Below are positions 14,713-27,555 of a DNA stretch of 54,263 bases, piece by piece. The number at the start of each line of letters is the position of its first letter. The stretch's first letter is position 1. Origin of the DNA: Saccoglossus kowalevskii (lineage: Eukaryota > Hemichordata > Enteropneusta > Harrimaniidae). The notes under the pieces are model-generated. The model had not been told where the DNA came from, ran no database searches, and saw only the letters and a program-made list of their open reading frames with translations. The position numbers and the translations under genes were made by a program. The stretch spans positions 1-54,263 of the forward strand of contig NW_003130789.1 in assembly GCF_000003605.2 (NCBI RefSeq), read 5' to 3'.

Positions 14713-14792
14713 GTCATCAGGGACATCAACATATCTCATTACAAGTATGTATGTCATCAGGGACATAAACATATCTCAATACAAGTATGTAT

Positions 14793-15192
14793 GTCATCAG
14801 GGACATCAACATATGTCAATACAAGTATGTATGTCATCAGGGACATCAACATATGTCAATACAAGTATGTATGTCATCAGGGACATCAACATATCTCAAT
14901 ACAAGTATGTATGTCATCAGGGACATCAACATATGTCAATACAAGTATGTATGTCATCAGGGACATCAACATATGTCAATACAAGTATGTATGTCATCAG
15001 GGACATCAACATATGTCAATACAAGTATGTATGTCATCAGGGACATCAACATATGTCAATACAAGTATGTATGTCATCAGGGACATCAACATATGTCAAT
15101 ACAAGTATGTATGTCATCAGGGACATCAACATATGTCAATACAAGTATGTATGTCATCAGGGACATCAACATATGTCAATACAAGTATGTGT
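14793..15192. repeat. Homogenised 23G run
   Basis: Nine of ten monomers are GTC units with 23G. Six in a row (14,913-15,152) are identical to each other over all 40 bases and the seventh differs only by 39G. This is much more uniform than the mixed surroundings and points to recent local expansion of one monomer. Confidence 0.85.
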
Positions 15193-15991
15193 GCCATCAG
15201 GGACATCAACATATGTCAATACAAGTATATATGTAATCAGGGACATCAACATATGTCAATACAAGTATGTATGCCATCAGGGACATCAACATATCTCAAT
15301 ACAAGTATGTATGTCATCAGGGACATCAACATATGTCAATACAAGGATGTATGTCATCAGGGACATCAACATATGTCAATACAAGTATGTATGTCATCAG
15401 GGACATCAACACATGTCAATACAAGTATGTATGCCATCAGAGACATCAACATATGTCAATACAAGTAAGTATGTCATCAGGGACATCAACATATCTCAAT
15501 ACAAGTATGTATGTCATCAGGGACATCAACATATGTCAATACAAGTATGTATGCCATCAGGGACATCAACATATATCAATACAAGTATGTATGTCATCAG
15601 GGACATCAATATATCCCAATACAAGTATGTTTGCCATCAGGGATATCAACATATGTCAATACGAGTATGTATGTCATTAGGGACATCAACATATGTCAAT
15701 ACAAGTATGTATGCCATCAGGGACATCAATATATGTCAATACAAGTATGTATGTCATCAGGGACATCAACATATGTCAATACAAGTATGTATGTCATCAC
15801 GGACATCAACATATGTCAATACAAGTATGTATGCCATCAGGGACATCAACATATCTCAATACAAGTATGTATGCCATCAGGGACATCAACATATCTCAAT
15901 ACGAGTATGTATGCCATGGGGACATCAACATATCTCAATGGGAGTATTATGTCATCAGGGACATCAACATATGTCAATTTCGGGTATGTAT

Positions 15992-16471
15992 GCCATCAGG
16001 GACATCAACATATGTCAATACAAGTATATATGTCATCAGGGACATCAACACATGTCAATACAAGTATGTATGCCATCAGGGACATCAACATATCTCAATA
16101 CAAGTATGTATGTCATCAGGAACATCAACATATGTTAATACAAGTATGTATGCCATCAGGGACCTCAACATATCTCAATACAAGTATGTATGTCATCAGG
16201 GACATCAACATATCTCAATACAAGTATGTATGTCATCAGGGACATCAACATATCTCAATACAAGTATGTATGTCATCAGGGACATCAACATATCTCAATA
16301 CAAGTATGTATGTCATCAGGGACATCAACATATGTCAATACAAGTATGTATGTCATCAGGGACATCAACATATGTCAATACAAGTATGTGTGCCATCAGG
16401 GACATCAACATATCTCAATACAAGTATATATGTCATCAGGGACATCAACATATGTCAATACGAGTATGTAT
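15992..16471. repeat. R unit, copy 1 (480 bp, 12 monomers)
   Basis: First copy of the R unit along the window. It has the 10A/25T unit (ATGTTAATAC) in fourth place and the 39G unit (GTATGTGTG) in tenth. Special to copies 1 and 2 are ACACATG in unit 2 and ACCTCAAC in unit 5. It is preceded by two odd units (15,913, 38 bp, GCCATGGGG; 15,951, 41 bp, CAATTTCGGG), and the same pair, with lengths 38 and 40, precedes copy 2. The pair plus R repeats with a period of 559 bp. Confidence 0.85.
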
Positions 16472-16549
16472 GCCATGGGGACATCAACATATCTCAATAC
16501 GAGTATTATGTCATCAGGGACATCAACATATGTCAATTCGGGTATGTAT

Positions 16550-17029
16550 GCCATCAGGGACATCAACATATGTCAATACAAGTATATATGTCATCAGGGA
16601 CATCAACACATGTCAATACAAGTATGTATGCCATCAGGGACATCAACATATCTCAATACAAGTATGTATGTCATCAGGAACATCAACATATGTTAATACA
16701 AGTATGTATGCCATCAGGGACCTCAACATATCTCAATACAAGTATGTATGTCATCAGGGACATCAACATATCTCAATACAAGTATGTATGTCATCAGGGA
16801 CATCAACATATCTCAATACAAGTATGTATGTCATCAGGGACATCAACATATCTCAATACAAGTATGTATGTCATCAGGGACATCAACATATGTCAATACA
16901 AGTATGTATGTCATCAGGGACATCAACATATGTCAATACAAGTATGTGTGCCATCAGGGACATCAACATATGTCAATACAAGTATGTATGCCATCAGGGA
17001 CATCAACATATCTCAATACAAGTATGTAT
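16550..17029. repeat. R unit, copy 2
   Basis: Direct downstream duplicate of copy 1, sharing ACACATG and ACCTCAAC. The upstream pair at 16,472-16,549 has CAATTCGGG where copy 1 has one extra T. The last two units differ from copy 1: unit 11 lacks 37A and unit 12 is a GCC-23C monomer. Confidence 0.8.
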
Positions 17030-17269
17030 GTCATCAGGGACATCAACATATGTCAATACAAGTATGTATGTCATCAGGGACATCAACATATGTCAATACA
17101 AGTATGTATGTCATCAGGGACATCAACATATGTCAATACAAGTATGTGTGCCATCAGGGACATCAACATATGTCAATACAAGTATATATGTTCTCAGGGA
17201 CATCAACATATGTCAATACAAGTATGTATGCCATCAGGGACATCAACATATCTCAATACAAGTATGTAT

Positions 17270-17709
17270 GTCATCAGAGACATCAACATATATCAATACA
17301 AGTATGTATGTCATCAAGGACATCAACATATGTCAATACAAGTATGTATGCCATCAGGGACATCAACATATCTCAATACAAGTATGTATGCCATCAGGGA
17401 CATCAACATATTTCAATACAAGTATGTATGTCATCAGGGACATCAACATATGTCAATACAAGTATGTATGTCATCAGGGACATCAACATATCTCATTACA
17501 AGTATGTATGTCATCAGGGACATAAACATATGTCAATACAAGTATGTATGCCATCAGGGACATCAACATATGTCAATACAAGTATGTAATTCATCAGGGA
17601 CATCAACATATGTCAATACAAGTATGTATGCCGTCAGGGACATCAACATATGTCAATACAAGTATGTATGTCATCAGGGACATCAACATATCTCAAGACG
17701 AGTATGTAT
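17270..17709. repeat. Type A patch
   Basis: Eleven monomers return to type A. GTCATCAGAGAC with 23A, GTCATCAAGG, a 23T unit, a 27T unit and a 15A unit occur in the same order as at about 5,800-6,080 and 7,600-7,880. GTAATTCATC, GCCGTC and CAAGACGAG then follow, as at 14,109-14,230. Type B markers lie on both sides. It is a chimera of two type A segments placed in type B surroundings. Confidence 0.75.
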
Positions 17710-18069
17710 GTCATCAGGGACATCAACATATCTCAACACGAGTATGTATGTCATCAGGGACATCAACATATTTCAATACAAGTATGTATGTCATCAGGGA
17801 CATCAACATATGTCAATACAAGTAGATATGTCATCAGATACATCAACATATGTCAATACAAGTATGTACGTCATCAGGGACATCAATATATGTCAATACA
17901 AGTATGTATGCCATCAGGGACATCAACATATCTCAATACAAGTATGTATGTAATCAGGGACATCAACATATGTCAATACAAGTATGTATGCCATCAGGGA
18001 CATCAACATATATCAATACAAGTATGTATGCCATCAGGGACATCAACATATATCAATACAAGTATGTAT

Positions 18070-18225
18070 GCCATCAGGGACATCAATATATATCAATACA
18101 AGTATGTCATCAGGGATATCAACATATGTCAATACAAGTATGTATGTCATCAGGGACATCAACATATCTCAATACGAGTATGTATGCCATGAGGGACATC
18201 AACATATCTCAACACGAGTATGTAT
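18070..18225. repeat. S block (36-bp monomer), variant
   Basis: A 36-bp monomer with 18T and 23A (18,070-18,105) is followed by the GGGATATC unit, a GTC-31G unit and the GCCATGAGGG unit. The usual ACATCCACAT unit is missing. The next monomers have CAACACGAG and GTCACC, as after the S blocks at 26,484, 28,748, 45,646 and 47,482. Confidence 0.75.
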
Positions 18226-18545
18226 GTCACCAGGGACATCAACATATCTCAATACAAGTATGTATGTCATCAGGGACATCAACATATGTCAATACAAGTA
18301 TGTATGCCATCAGAGACATCAACATATGTCAATACAAGTATGTATGTCATCAGGGACATCAACATATCTCAATACAAGTATGTATGCCATCAGGGACATC
18401 AACATATATCAATACAAGTATGTATGTCATCAGGTACATCAATATATCTCAATACAAGTATGTATGTCATCATTGACATCAATATATCTCAATACAAGTA
18501 TGTATGCCATCAGGGACATCAACATATGTCAATACAAGTATGTAT

Positions 18546-19025
18546 GTCATCAGGGACATCAACATATGTCAATACAGGTATGTATGTCATCAGGGACATC
18601 AATATATCTCAATACAAGTATGTATGCCATCAGGGACATCAACATATGTCAATACAAGTATGTATGTCATCAGGGACATCAACATATGTTAATACAAGTA
18701 TGTATGCCATCAGGGACCTCAACATATCTCAATACAAGTATGTATGTCATCAGGGACATCAACATATCTCAATACAAGTATGTATGTCATCAGGGACATC
18801 AACATATCTCAATACAAGTATGTATGTCATCAGGGACATCAACATATCTCAATACAAGTATGTATGTCATCAGGGACATCAACATATGTCAATACAAGTA
18901 TGTATGTCATCAGGGACATCAACATATGTCAATACAAGTATGTGTGCCATCAGGGACATCAACATATCTCAATACAAGTATATATGTCATCAGGGACATC
19001 AACATATGTCAATACAAGTATGTAT
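18546..19025. repeat. R unit, copy 3 (divergent front)
   Basis: Units 4-11 fit R (ATGTTAATAC in unit 4, ACCTCAAC in unit 5, GTATGTGTG in unit 10). Unit 1 has ACAGGTATG, unit 2 has 18T and unit 4 lacks the usual 10A. ACCTCAAC links it to copies 1 and 2. Confidence 0.7.
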
Positions 19026-19065
19026 GCCATCAGGGACATCAACATATCTCAATACAAGTATGTAT

Positions 19066-19933
19066 GTCATCAGGGACATCAACATATGTCAATACAAGTA
19101 TTATGTCATCAGGGACATTAACATATGTCAATACAAGTATTATGTCATCAGGGACATCAACATATGTCAATACAAGTATGTATGCCATCAGAGACATCAA
19201 CATATGTCAATACAAGTATGTATGTCATCAGGGACATCAACATATCTCAATACAAGTATGTATGTCATCAGGGACATCAACATATGTCAATACAAGTATG
19301 TATGCATCAGGGACAGCAACATACATCAATACAAGTATGTATGCCATCAGGTACATCAATATATCTCAATACAAGTATGTATGCCATCAGGGACATCAAC
19401 ATATGTCAATACAAGTATGTATGTCATCAGGGACATCAACATATGTCAATACAAGTATGTATGTCATCAGGGACCTCAACATATCTCAATACAAGTATGT
19501 ATGTAATCAGGGACATCAACATATGTCAATACAAGTATGTATGCCATCAGGGACATCAAACATATCTCAATACAAGTATGTATGCCATCAGGGACATCAA
19601 CATATCTCAATACAAGTATGTATGCCATCAGGAACTCAATATATCTCAATACAAGTATGTCATCAGGGATATCAACATATGTCAATACAAGTATGTATGC
19701 CATCAGGGACATCCACATATCTCAATACGAGTATGTATGTCATCAGGGACATCAATATATCTCAATACGAGTATGTATGTCATCAGGGACATCAATATAT
19801 CCCAATACAAGTATGTATGTCATCAGGGACATCAACATATGTCAATACAAGTATGTATGCCATCAGGGACATCAATATATCTCAATACAAGTATGTCATC
19901 AGGGATATCAACATATGTCAATACAAGTATTAT
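19066..19933. repeat. Indel-rich stretch
   Basis: Seven of 22 monomers are not 40 bp: 39 bp at 19,066, 19,105 and 19,304 (ATGCATCAG), 41 bp at 19,543 (CATCAAACAT), 35 bp at 19,624 (GGAACTCAAT plus the 4-bp loss), 36 bp at 19,859 and 39 bp at 19,895. Because of the frame changes the reverse strand has one of its few open stretches here (19,476-19,718), which has no gene-like features. Confidence 0.85.
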
Positions 19934-20133
19934 GTCATCAGGTACATCAATATATCTCAATACGAGTATGTATGCCATGAGGGACATCAACATATGTCAA
20001 TACAAGTATGTATGTCATCAGGGACATCAACATATGTCAATACAAGTATGTATGCCATCAGAGACATCAACATATGTCAATACAAGTATGTATGTCATCA
20101 GGGACATCAACATATGTCAATACAAGTATGTAT
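19624..20133. repeat. Segmental copy B-a1 (partner 34,544-35,054)
   Basis: The irregular series of 36-, 36- and 39-bp monomers with ATATCCC and CAGGTAC matches 34,544-35,054 at offset 14,921. The first unit here has one further base missing (35 bp). The match ends at 20,134, where this copy has GCC and the partner GTC. Confidence 0.8.
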
Positions 20134-20533
20134 GCCATCAGGGACATCAACATATCTCAATACAAGTATGTATGTCATCAGGAACATCAACATATGTTAA
20201 TACAAGTATGTATGCCATCAGGGACATCAACATATCTCAATACAAGTATGTATGTCATCAGGGACATCAACATATCTCAATACAAGTATGTATGTCATCA
20301 GGGACATCAACATATCTCAATAGAAGTATGTATGTCATCAGGGACATCAACATATCTCAATACAAGTATGTATGTCATCACTGACATCAACATATGTCAA
20401 TACAAGTATGTATGTCATCAGGGACATCAACATATGTCAATACAAGTATGTGTGCCATCAGGGACATCAACATATGTCAATACAAGTATATATGTAATCA
20501 GGGACATCAACATATGTCAATACGGGTATGTAT
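20054..20533. repeat. R unit, copy 4
   Basis: All twelve units are in order. Unit 1 has 9A (CAGAGAC), unit 7 has CAATAGAAG, unit 9 has CATCACTGAC (shared with copies 10, 14 and 16) and unit 12 ends ACGGGTATG. Confidence 0.85.
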
Positions 20534-20693
20534 GCCATCAGGGACATCAACATATGTCAATACAAGTATATATGTCATCAGGGACATCAACATATGTCAA
20601 TACAAGTATGTATGTAATCAGGGACATCAACATATCTCAATACAAGTATGTATGCCATCAGGGACGTCAACATATCTCAATACAAGTATGCAT

Positions 20694-21171
20694 GTCATCA
20701 GGAACATCAATATATCTCAATACAAGTATGTATGTCATCAGGGACATCAACATATCAATACAAGTATGTATGCCATCAGGGACATCAACAAATCTCAATA
20801 CAAGTATGTATGTCATCAGGAACATCAACATATGTTAATACAAGTATGTATGCCATCAGGGACATCAACATATCTCAATACAAGTATGTATGTCATCAGG
20901 GACATCAACATATCTCAATACAAGTATGTATGTCATCAGGGACATCAACATATCTCAATACAAGTATGTATGTCATCAGGGACATCAACATATCTCAATA
21001 CAAGTATGTATGTCATCAGGGACATCAACATATGTCAATACAAGTATGTATGTCATCAGGGACATCAACATATGTCAATACAAGTATGTGTGCCATCAGG
21101 GACATCAACATATGTCAATACAAGTATATATGTAATCAGGGACATCAACATATGTCAATACAAGTATGTAT
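20694..21171. repeat. R unit, copy 5 (478 bp)
   Basis: Units 1-3 are unusual: GCATGTCATC with 10A and 18T; a 38-bp unit lacking CT in ATATCTC (20,734-20,771); and CAACAAATC. Units 4-12 are regular, although unit 12 lacks 31G/32G. Units 1-4 are the closest match to the degenerate copy at 39,972-40,129 (offset 19,278). Confidence 0.8.
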
Positions 21172-21411
21172 GCCATCAGGGACATCAACATATCTCAATA
21201 CAAGTATGTATGTCATCAGGGACATCAACATATGTCAATACAAGTATGTATGTCATCAGGGACATCAACATATGTCAATACAAGTATGTATGTCATCAGG
21301 GACATCAACATATGTCAATACAAGTATGTGTGCCATCAGGGACATCAACATATGTCAATACAAGTATATATGTAATCAGGGACATCAACATATGTCAATA
21401 CGGGTATGTAT

Positions 21412-21891
21412 GCCATCAGGGACATCAACATATGTCAATACAAGTATATATGTCATCAGGGACATCAACATATGTCAATACAAGTATGTATGCCATCAGG
21501 GACATCAACATATCTCAATACAAGTATGTATGTCATCAGGAACATCAACATATGTTAATACAAGTATGTATGCCATCAGGGACATCAACATATCTCAATA
21601 CAAGTATGTATGTCATCAGGGACATCAACATATCTCAATACAAGTATGTATGTCATCAGGGACATCAACATATCTCAATACAAGTATGTATGTCATCAGG
21701 GACATCAACATATCTCAATACAAGTATGTATGTCATCAGGGACATCAACATATCTCAATACAAGTATGTATGTCATCAGGGACATCAACATATGTCAATA
21801 CAAGTATGTGTGCCATCAGGGACATCAACATATGTCAATACAAGTATATATGTAATCAGGGACATCAACATATGTCAATACAAGTATGTAT
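21412..21891. repeat. R unit, copy 6
   Basis: Regular order. Unit 9 has 23C instead of 23G and unit 12 lacks the GGG change. The spacer to copy 5 is six monomers and repeats the 39G-37A-GTAATC series once more. Confidence 0.85.
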
Positions 21892-22331
21892 GCCATCAGG
21901 GACATCAACATATCTCAATACAAGTATGTATGTCATCAGGGACATCAACATATGTCAATACAAGTATGTATGTCATCAGGGACATCAACATATGTCAATA
22001 CAAGTATGTATGTCATCAGGGACATCAACATATGTCAATACAAGTATGTATGCCATCAGAGACATCAACGTATGTCAATACAAGTATGTATGTCATCAGG
22101 GACATCAACATATCTCAATACAAGTATGTATGTCATCAGGGACATCAACGTATGTCAATACAAGTATGTATGCCATCAGGGACATCAACATATATCAATA
22201 CAAGTATGTATGTCATCAGGGACATCAACATATGTCAATACAAGTATGTATGTCATCAGGTACATCAATATATCTCAATACAAGTATGTATGCCATCAGG
22301 GACATCAACATATGTCAATACAAGTATGTAT

Positions 22332-23091
22332 ATCATCAGGGACATCAACATATGTCAATACGGGTATGTATGCCATCAGGGACATCAACATATGTCAATA
22401 CAAGTATATATGTCATCAGGGACATCAACATATGTCAATACAAGTATGTATGCCATCAGGGACATCAACATATCTCAATACAAGTATGTATGTCATCAGG
22501 AACATCAACATATGTTAATACAAGAATGTATGCCATCAGGGACATCAACATATCTCAATACAAGTATGTATGTCATCAGGGACATCAACATATCTCAATA
22601 CAAGTATGTATGTCATCTGGGACATCAACATATCTCAATACAAGTATGTATGTCATCAGGGACATCAACATATCTCAATACAAGTATGTATGTCATCAGG
22701 GACATCAACATATGTCAATACAAGTATGTATGTCATCAGGGACATCAACATATGTCAATACAAGTATGTGTGCCATCAGGGACATCAACATATGTCAATA
22801 CAAGTATATATGTAATCAGGGACATCAACATATGTCAATACGGGTATGTATGCCATCAGGGACATCAACATATGTCAATACAAGTATATATGTCATCAGG
22901 GACATCAACATATGTCAATACAAGTATGTATGCCATCAGGGACATCAACATATCTCAATACAAGTATGTATGTCATCAGGAACATCAACATATCTCAGTA
23001 CAAGTATGTATGTCATCAGGGACATCAACATATCTCAATACGAATATGTATGCCATGAGGGACATCAACATATCTCAATACTAGTATGTAT
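22332..23091. repeat. Segmental copy B-b1 with R unit copy 7 (partner 29,144-29,902)
   Basis: R copy 7 is 22,372-22,851 and is regular except for 34A in unit 4 and CATCTGGGAC in unit 7. It continues into a second partial R front ending in CTCAGTACAAG, ACGAATATG and ACTAGTATG. All of these rare changes recur in 29,144-29,902 (offset 6,812, then 6,811 after one deleted base). Confidence 0.85.
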
Positions 23092-24051
23092 GTCATCAGG
23101 GACATCAACATATCTCAATACGAGTATGTATGCCATGAGGAACATCAACATATCTCAATACAAGTATGTATGTCATCAGGGACATCAACATATGTCAATA
23201 CAAGTATGTATGCCATCAGGGACATCAACATATCTCAATACAAGTATGTATGTCATCAGGGACATCAACATATGTCAATACAAGTATATATGTCATCAGG
23301 GACATCAACATATCTCAATACAAGTATGTATGTCATCAGGGACATCAACATATGTCAATACAAGTATGTATGCCATCAGGGACATCAACATATCTCAATA
23401 CAAGTATGTATGCCATCAGGGACATCAATATATCTCAATACAAGTATGTATGTCATCAGGGATATCAACATATGTCAATACAAGTATGTATGCCATCAGG
23501 GACATCAATATATCTTAATACAAGTATGTATGTCATCAGGGACATCAACATATCTCAATACAAGTATGTATGCCATCAGGGACATCAATATATCTCAATA
23601 CAAGTATGTATGTCATCAGGGACATCAACATATCTCAATACAAGTATGTATGCCATCAGGGACATCAATATATCTCAATACAAGTATGTATGTCATCAGG
23701 GACATCAACATATCTCAATACAAGTATGTATGTCATCAGGGACATCAACATATCTCAATACAAGTATGTATGCCATCAGGGACATCAACATATCTCAATA
23801 CGAGTATGTATGTCATCAGGGACATCAACATCTCTCATTACAAGTATGTATGTCATCAGGGACATCAACATATCTCAATACAAGTATGTATGTCATCAGG
23901 GACATCAACATATGTCAATACAAGTATGTATGCCATCAGAGACATCAACATATGTCAATACAAGTATGTATGTCATCAGGGACATCAACATATGTCAATA
24001 CAAGTATGTATGTCATCAGGGACATCAACATATGTCAATACGGGTATGTAT

Positions 24052-24211
24052 GCCATCAGGGACATCAACATATGTCAATACAAGTATATATGTCATCAGG
24101 GACATCAACATATGTCAATACAAGTATGTATGCCATCAGGGACATCAACATATCTCAATACAAGTATGTATGTCATCAGGAACATCAACATATGTTAATA
24201 CAAGTATGTAT
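24052..24211. repeat. R unit front, partial
   Basis: Units 1-4 of R (37A, GTC-23G, GCC-23C, ATGTTAATAC) follow an ACGGGTATG unit. After the 23C series the 39G unit is not reached; 18T/31G monomers follow instead. Similar partial fronts start at 22,852, 29,664, 37,093, 46,042, 47,882 and 51,038. Confidence 0.7.
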
Positions 24212-24691
24212 GCCATCAGGGACATCAACATATCTCAATACAAGTATGTATGTCATCAGGGACATCAACATATCTCAATACAAGTATGTATGTCATCAGG
24301 GACATCAACATATCTCAATACAAGTATGTATGTCATCAGGGACATCAACATATCTCAATACAAGTATGTATGTCATCAGGGACATCAACATATCTCAATA
24401 CAAGTATGTATGTCATCAGGGACATCAATATATCTCAATACGAGTATGTATGCCATCAGGGACATCAATATATCTCAATACGAGAATGTATGCCATGAGG
24501 GACATCAACATATCTCAACACGAGTATGTATGTCATCAGGGACATCAACATATCTCAATACAAGTATGTATGTCATCAGGGACATCAACATATCTCAATA
24601 CAAATATGTATATCATCAGGGACGTCAACATATCTCAATACAAGTATGTATGTCATCAGGGACATCAACATATGTCAATACAAGTATGTAT

Positions 24692-25327
24692 GCCACCAGG
24701 GACATCAACATATGTCAATACAAGGATGTATGTCATCAGGGACATCAACATATGTCAATACAAGTATGTATGTCATCAGGGACATCAACACATGTCAATA
24801 CAAGTATGTATGCCATCAGAGACATCAACATATGTCAATACAAGTATGTATGTCATCAGGGACATCAACATATATCAATACAAGTATGTATGTCATCAGG
24901 TACATCAATATATCTCAATACAAGTATGTATGCCATCAGGGACATCAACATATATCAATACCAGTATGTATGTCATCAGGGACATCAACATATCTCAATA
25001 CAAGTATGTATGTCATCAGGGACATCAACATATGTCAATACAAGTATGTATGCCATCAGGGACATCAACATATATCAATACAAGTATGTATGTCATCAGG
25101 TACATCAATATATCTCAATACAAGTATGTATGCCATCAGGGACATCAATATATCTCAATACAAGTATGTCATCAGGGATATCAACATATGTCAATACAAG
25201 TATGTATGCCATCAGGGACATCCACATATCTCAATACGAGTATGTATGTCATCAGGGACATCAATATATCTCAATACGAGTATGTATGCCATGAGGGACA
25301 TCAACATATCTCAATACGAGTACGTAT
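24692..25327. repeat. Segmental copy B-c1 (partner 52,669-53,304)
   Basis: Sixteen monomers match 52,669-53,304 at offset 27,977. Shared markers are CAAGGATG, CAACACATG, CAGAGAC, CAGGTAC with 18T, CCAGTATG and the S block with its 36-bp unit (25,132-25,167). The partner has an extra missing base near 53,231. Confidence 0.8.
25132..25327. repeat. S block (196 bp)
   Basis: Five monomers in the standard order: 36-bp GCC-18T, GTC with GGGATATC, GCC with ACATCCACAT and 31G, GTC-18T-31G, GCCATGAGGG. The preceding CAGGTAC unit takes the place of the full Q part. Confidence 0.85.
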
Positions 25328-25367
25328 GTCATCAGGGACATCAACATATGTCAATACTGGTATGTAT

Positions 25368-25847
25368 GCCATCAGGGACATCAACATATGTCAATACAAG
25401 TATATATGTCATCAGGGACATCAACATATGTCAATACAAGTATGTATGCCATCAGGGACATCAACATATCTCAATACAAGTATGTATGTCATCAGGAACA
25501 TCAACATATGTTAATACAAGTATGTATGCCATCAGGGACATCAACATATCTCAATACAAGTATGTATGTCATCAGGGACATCAACATATCTCAATACAAG
25601 TATGTATGTCATCAGGGACATCAACATATCTCAATACAAGTATGTATGTCATCAGGGACATCAACATATATCAATACAAGTATGTATGTCATCAGGGACA
25701 TCAACATATGTCAATACAAGTATGTATGTCATCAGAGACATCAACATATGTCAATACAAGTATGTGTGCCATCAGGGACATCAACATATGTCAATACAAG
25801 TATATATGTAATCAGGGACATCAACATATCTCAATACAAGTATGTAT
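25368..25847. repeat. R unit, copy 8
   Basis: Regular order. Unit 8 has 23A, unit 10 has CAGAGAC with 39G, and unit 12 is GTAATC with 23C. 23A in unit 8 is shared with copy 13. Confidence 0.85.
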
Positions 25848-26043
25848 GCCATCAGGACATCAACATATCTCAATACAAGTATGTATGTCATCAGGGACAC
25901 CAACATATGTCAATACAAGGATGTATGTCATCAGGACATCAACATATGTCAATACAAGTATGTATGTCATCAGGACATCAACACATGTCAATACAAGTAT
26001 GTATGCCATCAGAGACATCAACATATGACAATACAAGTAGTAT
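25848..26043. repeat. Cluster of single-base losses
   Basis: Four of five monomers are 39 bp. Those at 25,848, 25,927 and 25,966 read CAGGACATC where GGG is expected, and that at 26,005 reads AGTAGTATG. The partner at 46,842-47,041 is full length with the same substitutions. Loss of one G from a GGG run three times in 125 bp suggests consensus error as a real possibility. Confidence 0.85.
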
Positions 26044-26163
26044 GTCATCAGGGACATCAACATATCTCAATACAAGTATGTATGTCATCAGGGACATCAA
26101 CATATGTCAATACAAGTATGTATGCCATCAGGGACATCAACATATATCAATACAAGTATGTAT

Positions 26164-26679
26164 GTCATCAGGTACATCAATATATCTCAATACAAGTATG
26201 TATGCCATCAGGGACATCAACATATGTCAATACAAGTATGTATGTCATTAGGGACATCAACATATGTCAATACAAGTATGTATGCCATCAGGGACATCAA
26301 TATATCTCAATACAAGTATGTATGCCATCAGGGACATCAACATATGTCAATACAAGTATGTATGTAATCAGGGACATCAACATATGTCAATACAAGTATG
26401 TATGCCATCAGGGACATCAACATATCTCAATACAAGTATGTATGCCATCAGGGACATCAACATATCTCAATACAAGTATGTATGCCATCAGGGACATCAA
26501 TATATCTCAATACAAGTATGTCATCAGGGATATCAACATATGTCAATACAAGTATGTATGCCATCAGGGACATCCACATATCTCAATACGAGTATGTATG
26601 TCATCAGGGACATCAATATATCTCAATACGAGTATGTATGACATGAGGGACATCAACATATCTCAACACGAGTATGTAT
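26164..26679. repeat. QS unit, complete (516 bp, 13 monomers)
   Basis: Reference copy. Q is eight monomers: CAGGTAC with 18T; GCC-23G; GTCATTAGG; GCC-18T; GCC-23G; GTAATC; GCC-23C; GCC-23C. S follows: the 36-bp unit at 26,484-26,519, the GGGATATC unit, the ACATCCACAT unit, the 18T/31G unit and a fifth unit reading GACATGAGG. The GTCATTAGG and GTAATC changes create forward stops. Confidence 0.85.
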
Positions 26680-27078
26680 GTCACCAGGGACATCAACATA
26701 TCTCAATACAAGTATGTATGCCATGAGGGACATCAACATATCTCAACACGAGTATGTATGTCACCAGGGACATCAACATATCTCAATACAAGTATTATGT
26801 CATCAGGGACATCAACATATGTCAATACAAGTATGTATGTCATCATGGACATCAACATATGTCAATACATGTATGTATGCCATCAGAGACATCAACATAT
26901 GTCAATACAAGTATGTATGTCATCAGGGACATCAACATATGTCAATACAAGTATGTATGTCATCAGAGACATCAACATATGTCAATACAAGTATGTATGC
27001 CATCAGGGACATCAACATATCTCAATACAAGTATGTATGTCATCAGGGACATCAACATATCTCAATACGAGTATGTAT

Positions 27079-27155
27079 GCCATGGGGACATCAACATATC
27101 TCAATACGAGTATTATGTCATCAGGACATCAACATATGTCAATTCGGGTATGTAT
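27079..27155. repeat. Odd pair GCCATGGGG / CAATTCGGG
   Basis: A 38-bp monomer (GCCATGGGG and AGTATTATG) is followed by a 39-bp one with CAGGACATC and CAATTCGGG. The same pair occurs at 15,913, 16,472 and 39,773. No complete R unit follows it here, unlike at 15,992 and 16,550. Confidence 0.85.
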
Positions 27156-27555
27156 GCCATGAGGGACATCAACATATGTCAATACAAGTATGTATGTCAT
27201 CAGGGACATCAACATATGTCAATACAAGTATGTATGCCATCAGGAACATCAACATATCTCAATACGAGTATGTATGCCATGAGGAACATCAACATATCTC
27301 AATACAAGTATGTATGTCATCAGGGACATCAACATATGTCAATACAAGTATGTATGTCATCAGGGACATCAACATATTTCAATACAAGTATGTATGTCAT
27401 CAGGGACATCAACATATGTCAATACAAGTATATATGTCATCAGGGACATCAACATATCTCAATACAAGTATGTATGTCATCAGGGACATCAACATATGTC
27501 AATACAAGTATGTATGCCATCAGGGACATCAACATATGTCAATACAAGTATGTAT

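Larger units (their letters stand above)
1..14792. repeat. Type A zone (15A and 27T monomers)
   Basis: Monomers with 15A (ACATAAACAT) and with 27T (CATTAC, sometimes with 21C as in CATCTCTC) recur throughout, usually as 27T followed by 15A. The register is very stable: 120 successive monomers from 2,640 to 7,439 are all exactly 40 bp, and only 8 of the 57 odd-length units of the window fall before 15,900. The 15A change turns ACATCA into ACATAA, which puts a stop codon into one forward frame. Many forward open frames here therefore end at the same point of the monomer. The zone contains several internal duplications, listed separately, and one type B island at about 8,639-9,034. No R unit occurs here. 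Confidence 0.85.
25288..26719. repeat. Segmental copy B-d1, 1.43 kb (partner 46,282-47,721)
   Basis: The largest clear duplication in the window contains R copy 8 (25,368-25,847) and a QS unit (26,164-26,679). It matches 46,282-47,721: R is offset by 20,994 and QS by 20,998. The 8-bp length difference is fully explained by four single-base losses at 25,848-26,043 and by the 36-bp monomer here versus 40 bp there. Shared rare marks include AGTACGTATG, ACTGGTATG, ACACCAAC, CAAGGATG and ATATGACAAT. Confidence 0.85.

Noticed and set aside
19476-19718. Reverse-strand open frame of 80 codons (and a similar one at 25,860-26,063)
   Set aside because: Both lie exactly in clusters of single-base indels that happen to skip the TGA triplets of the reverse monomer. 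There is no sequence outside the repeat.
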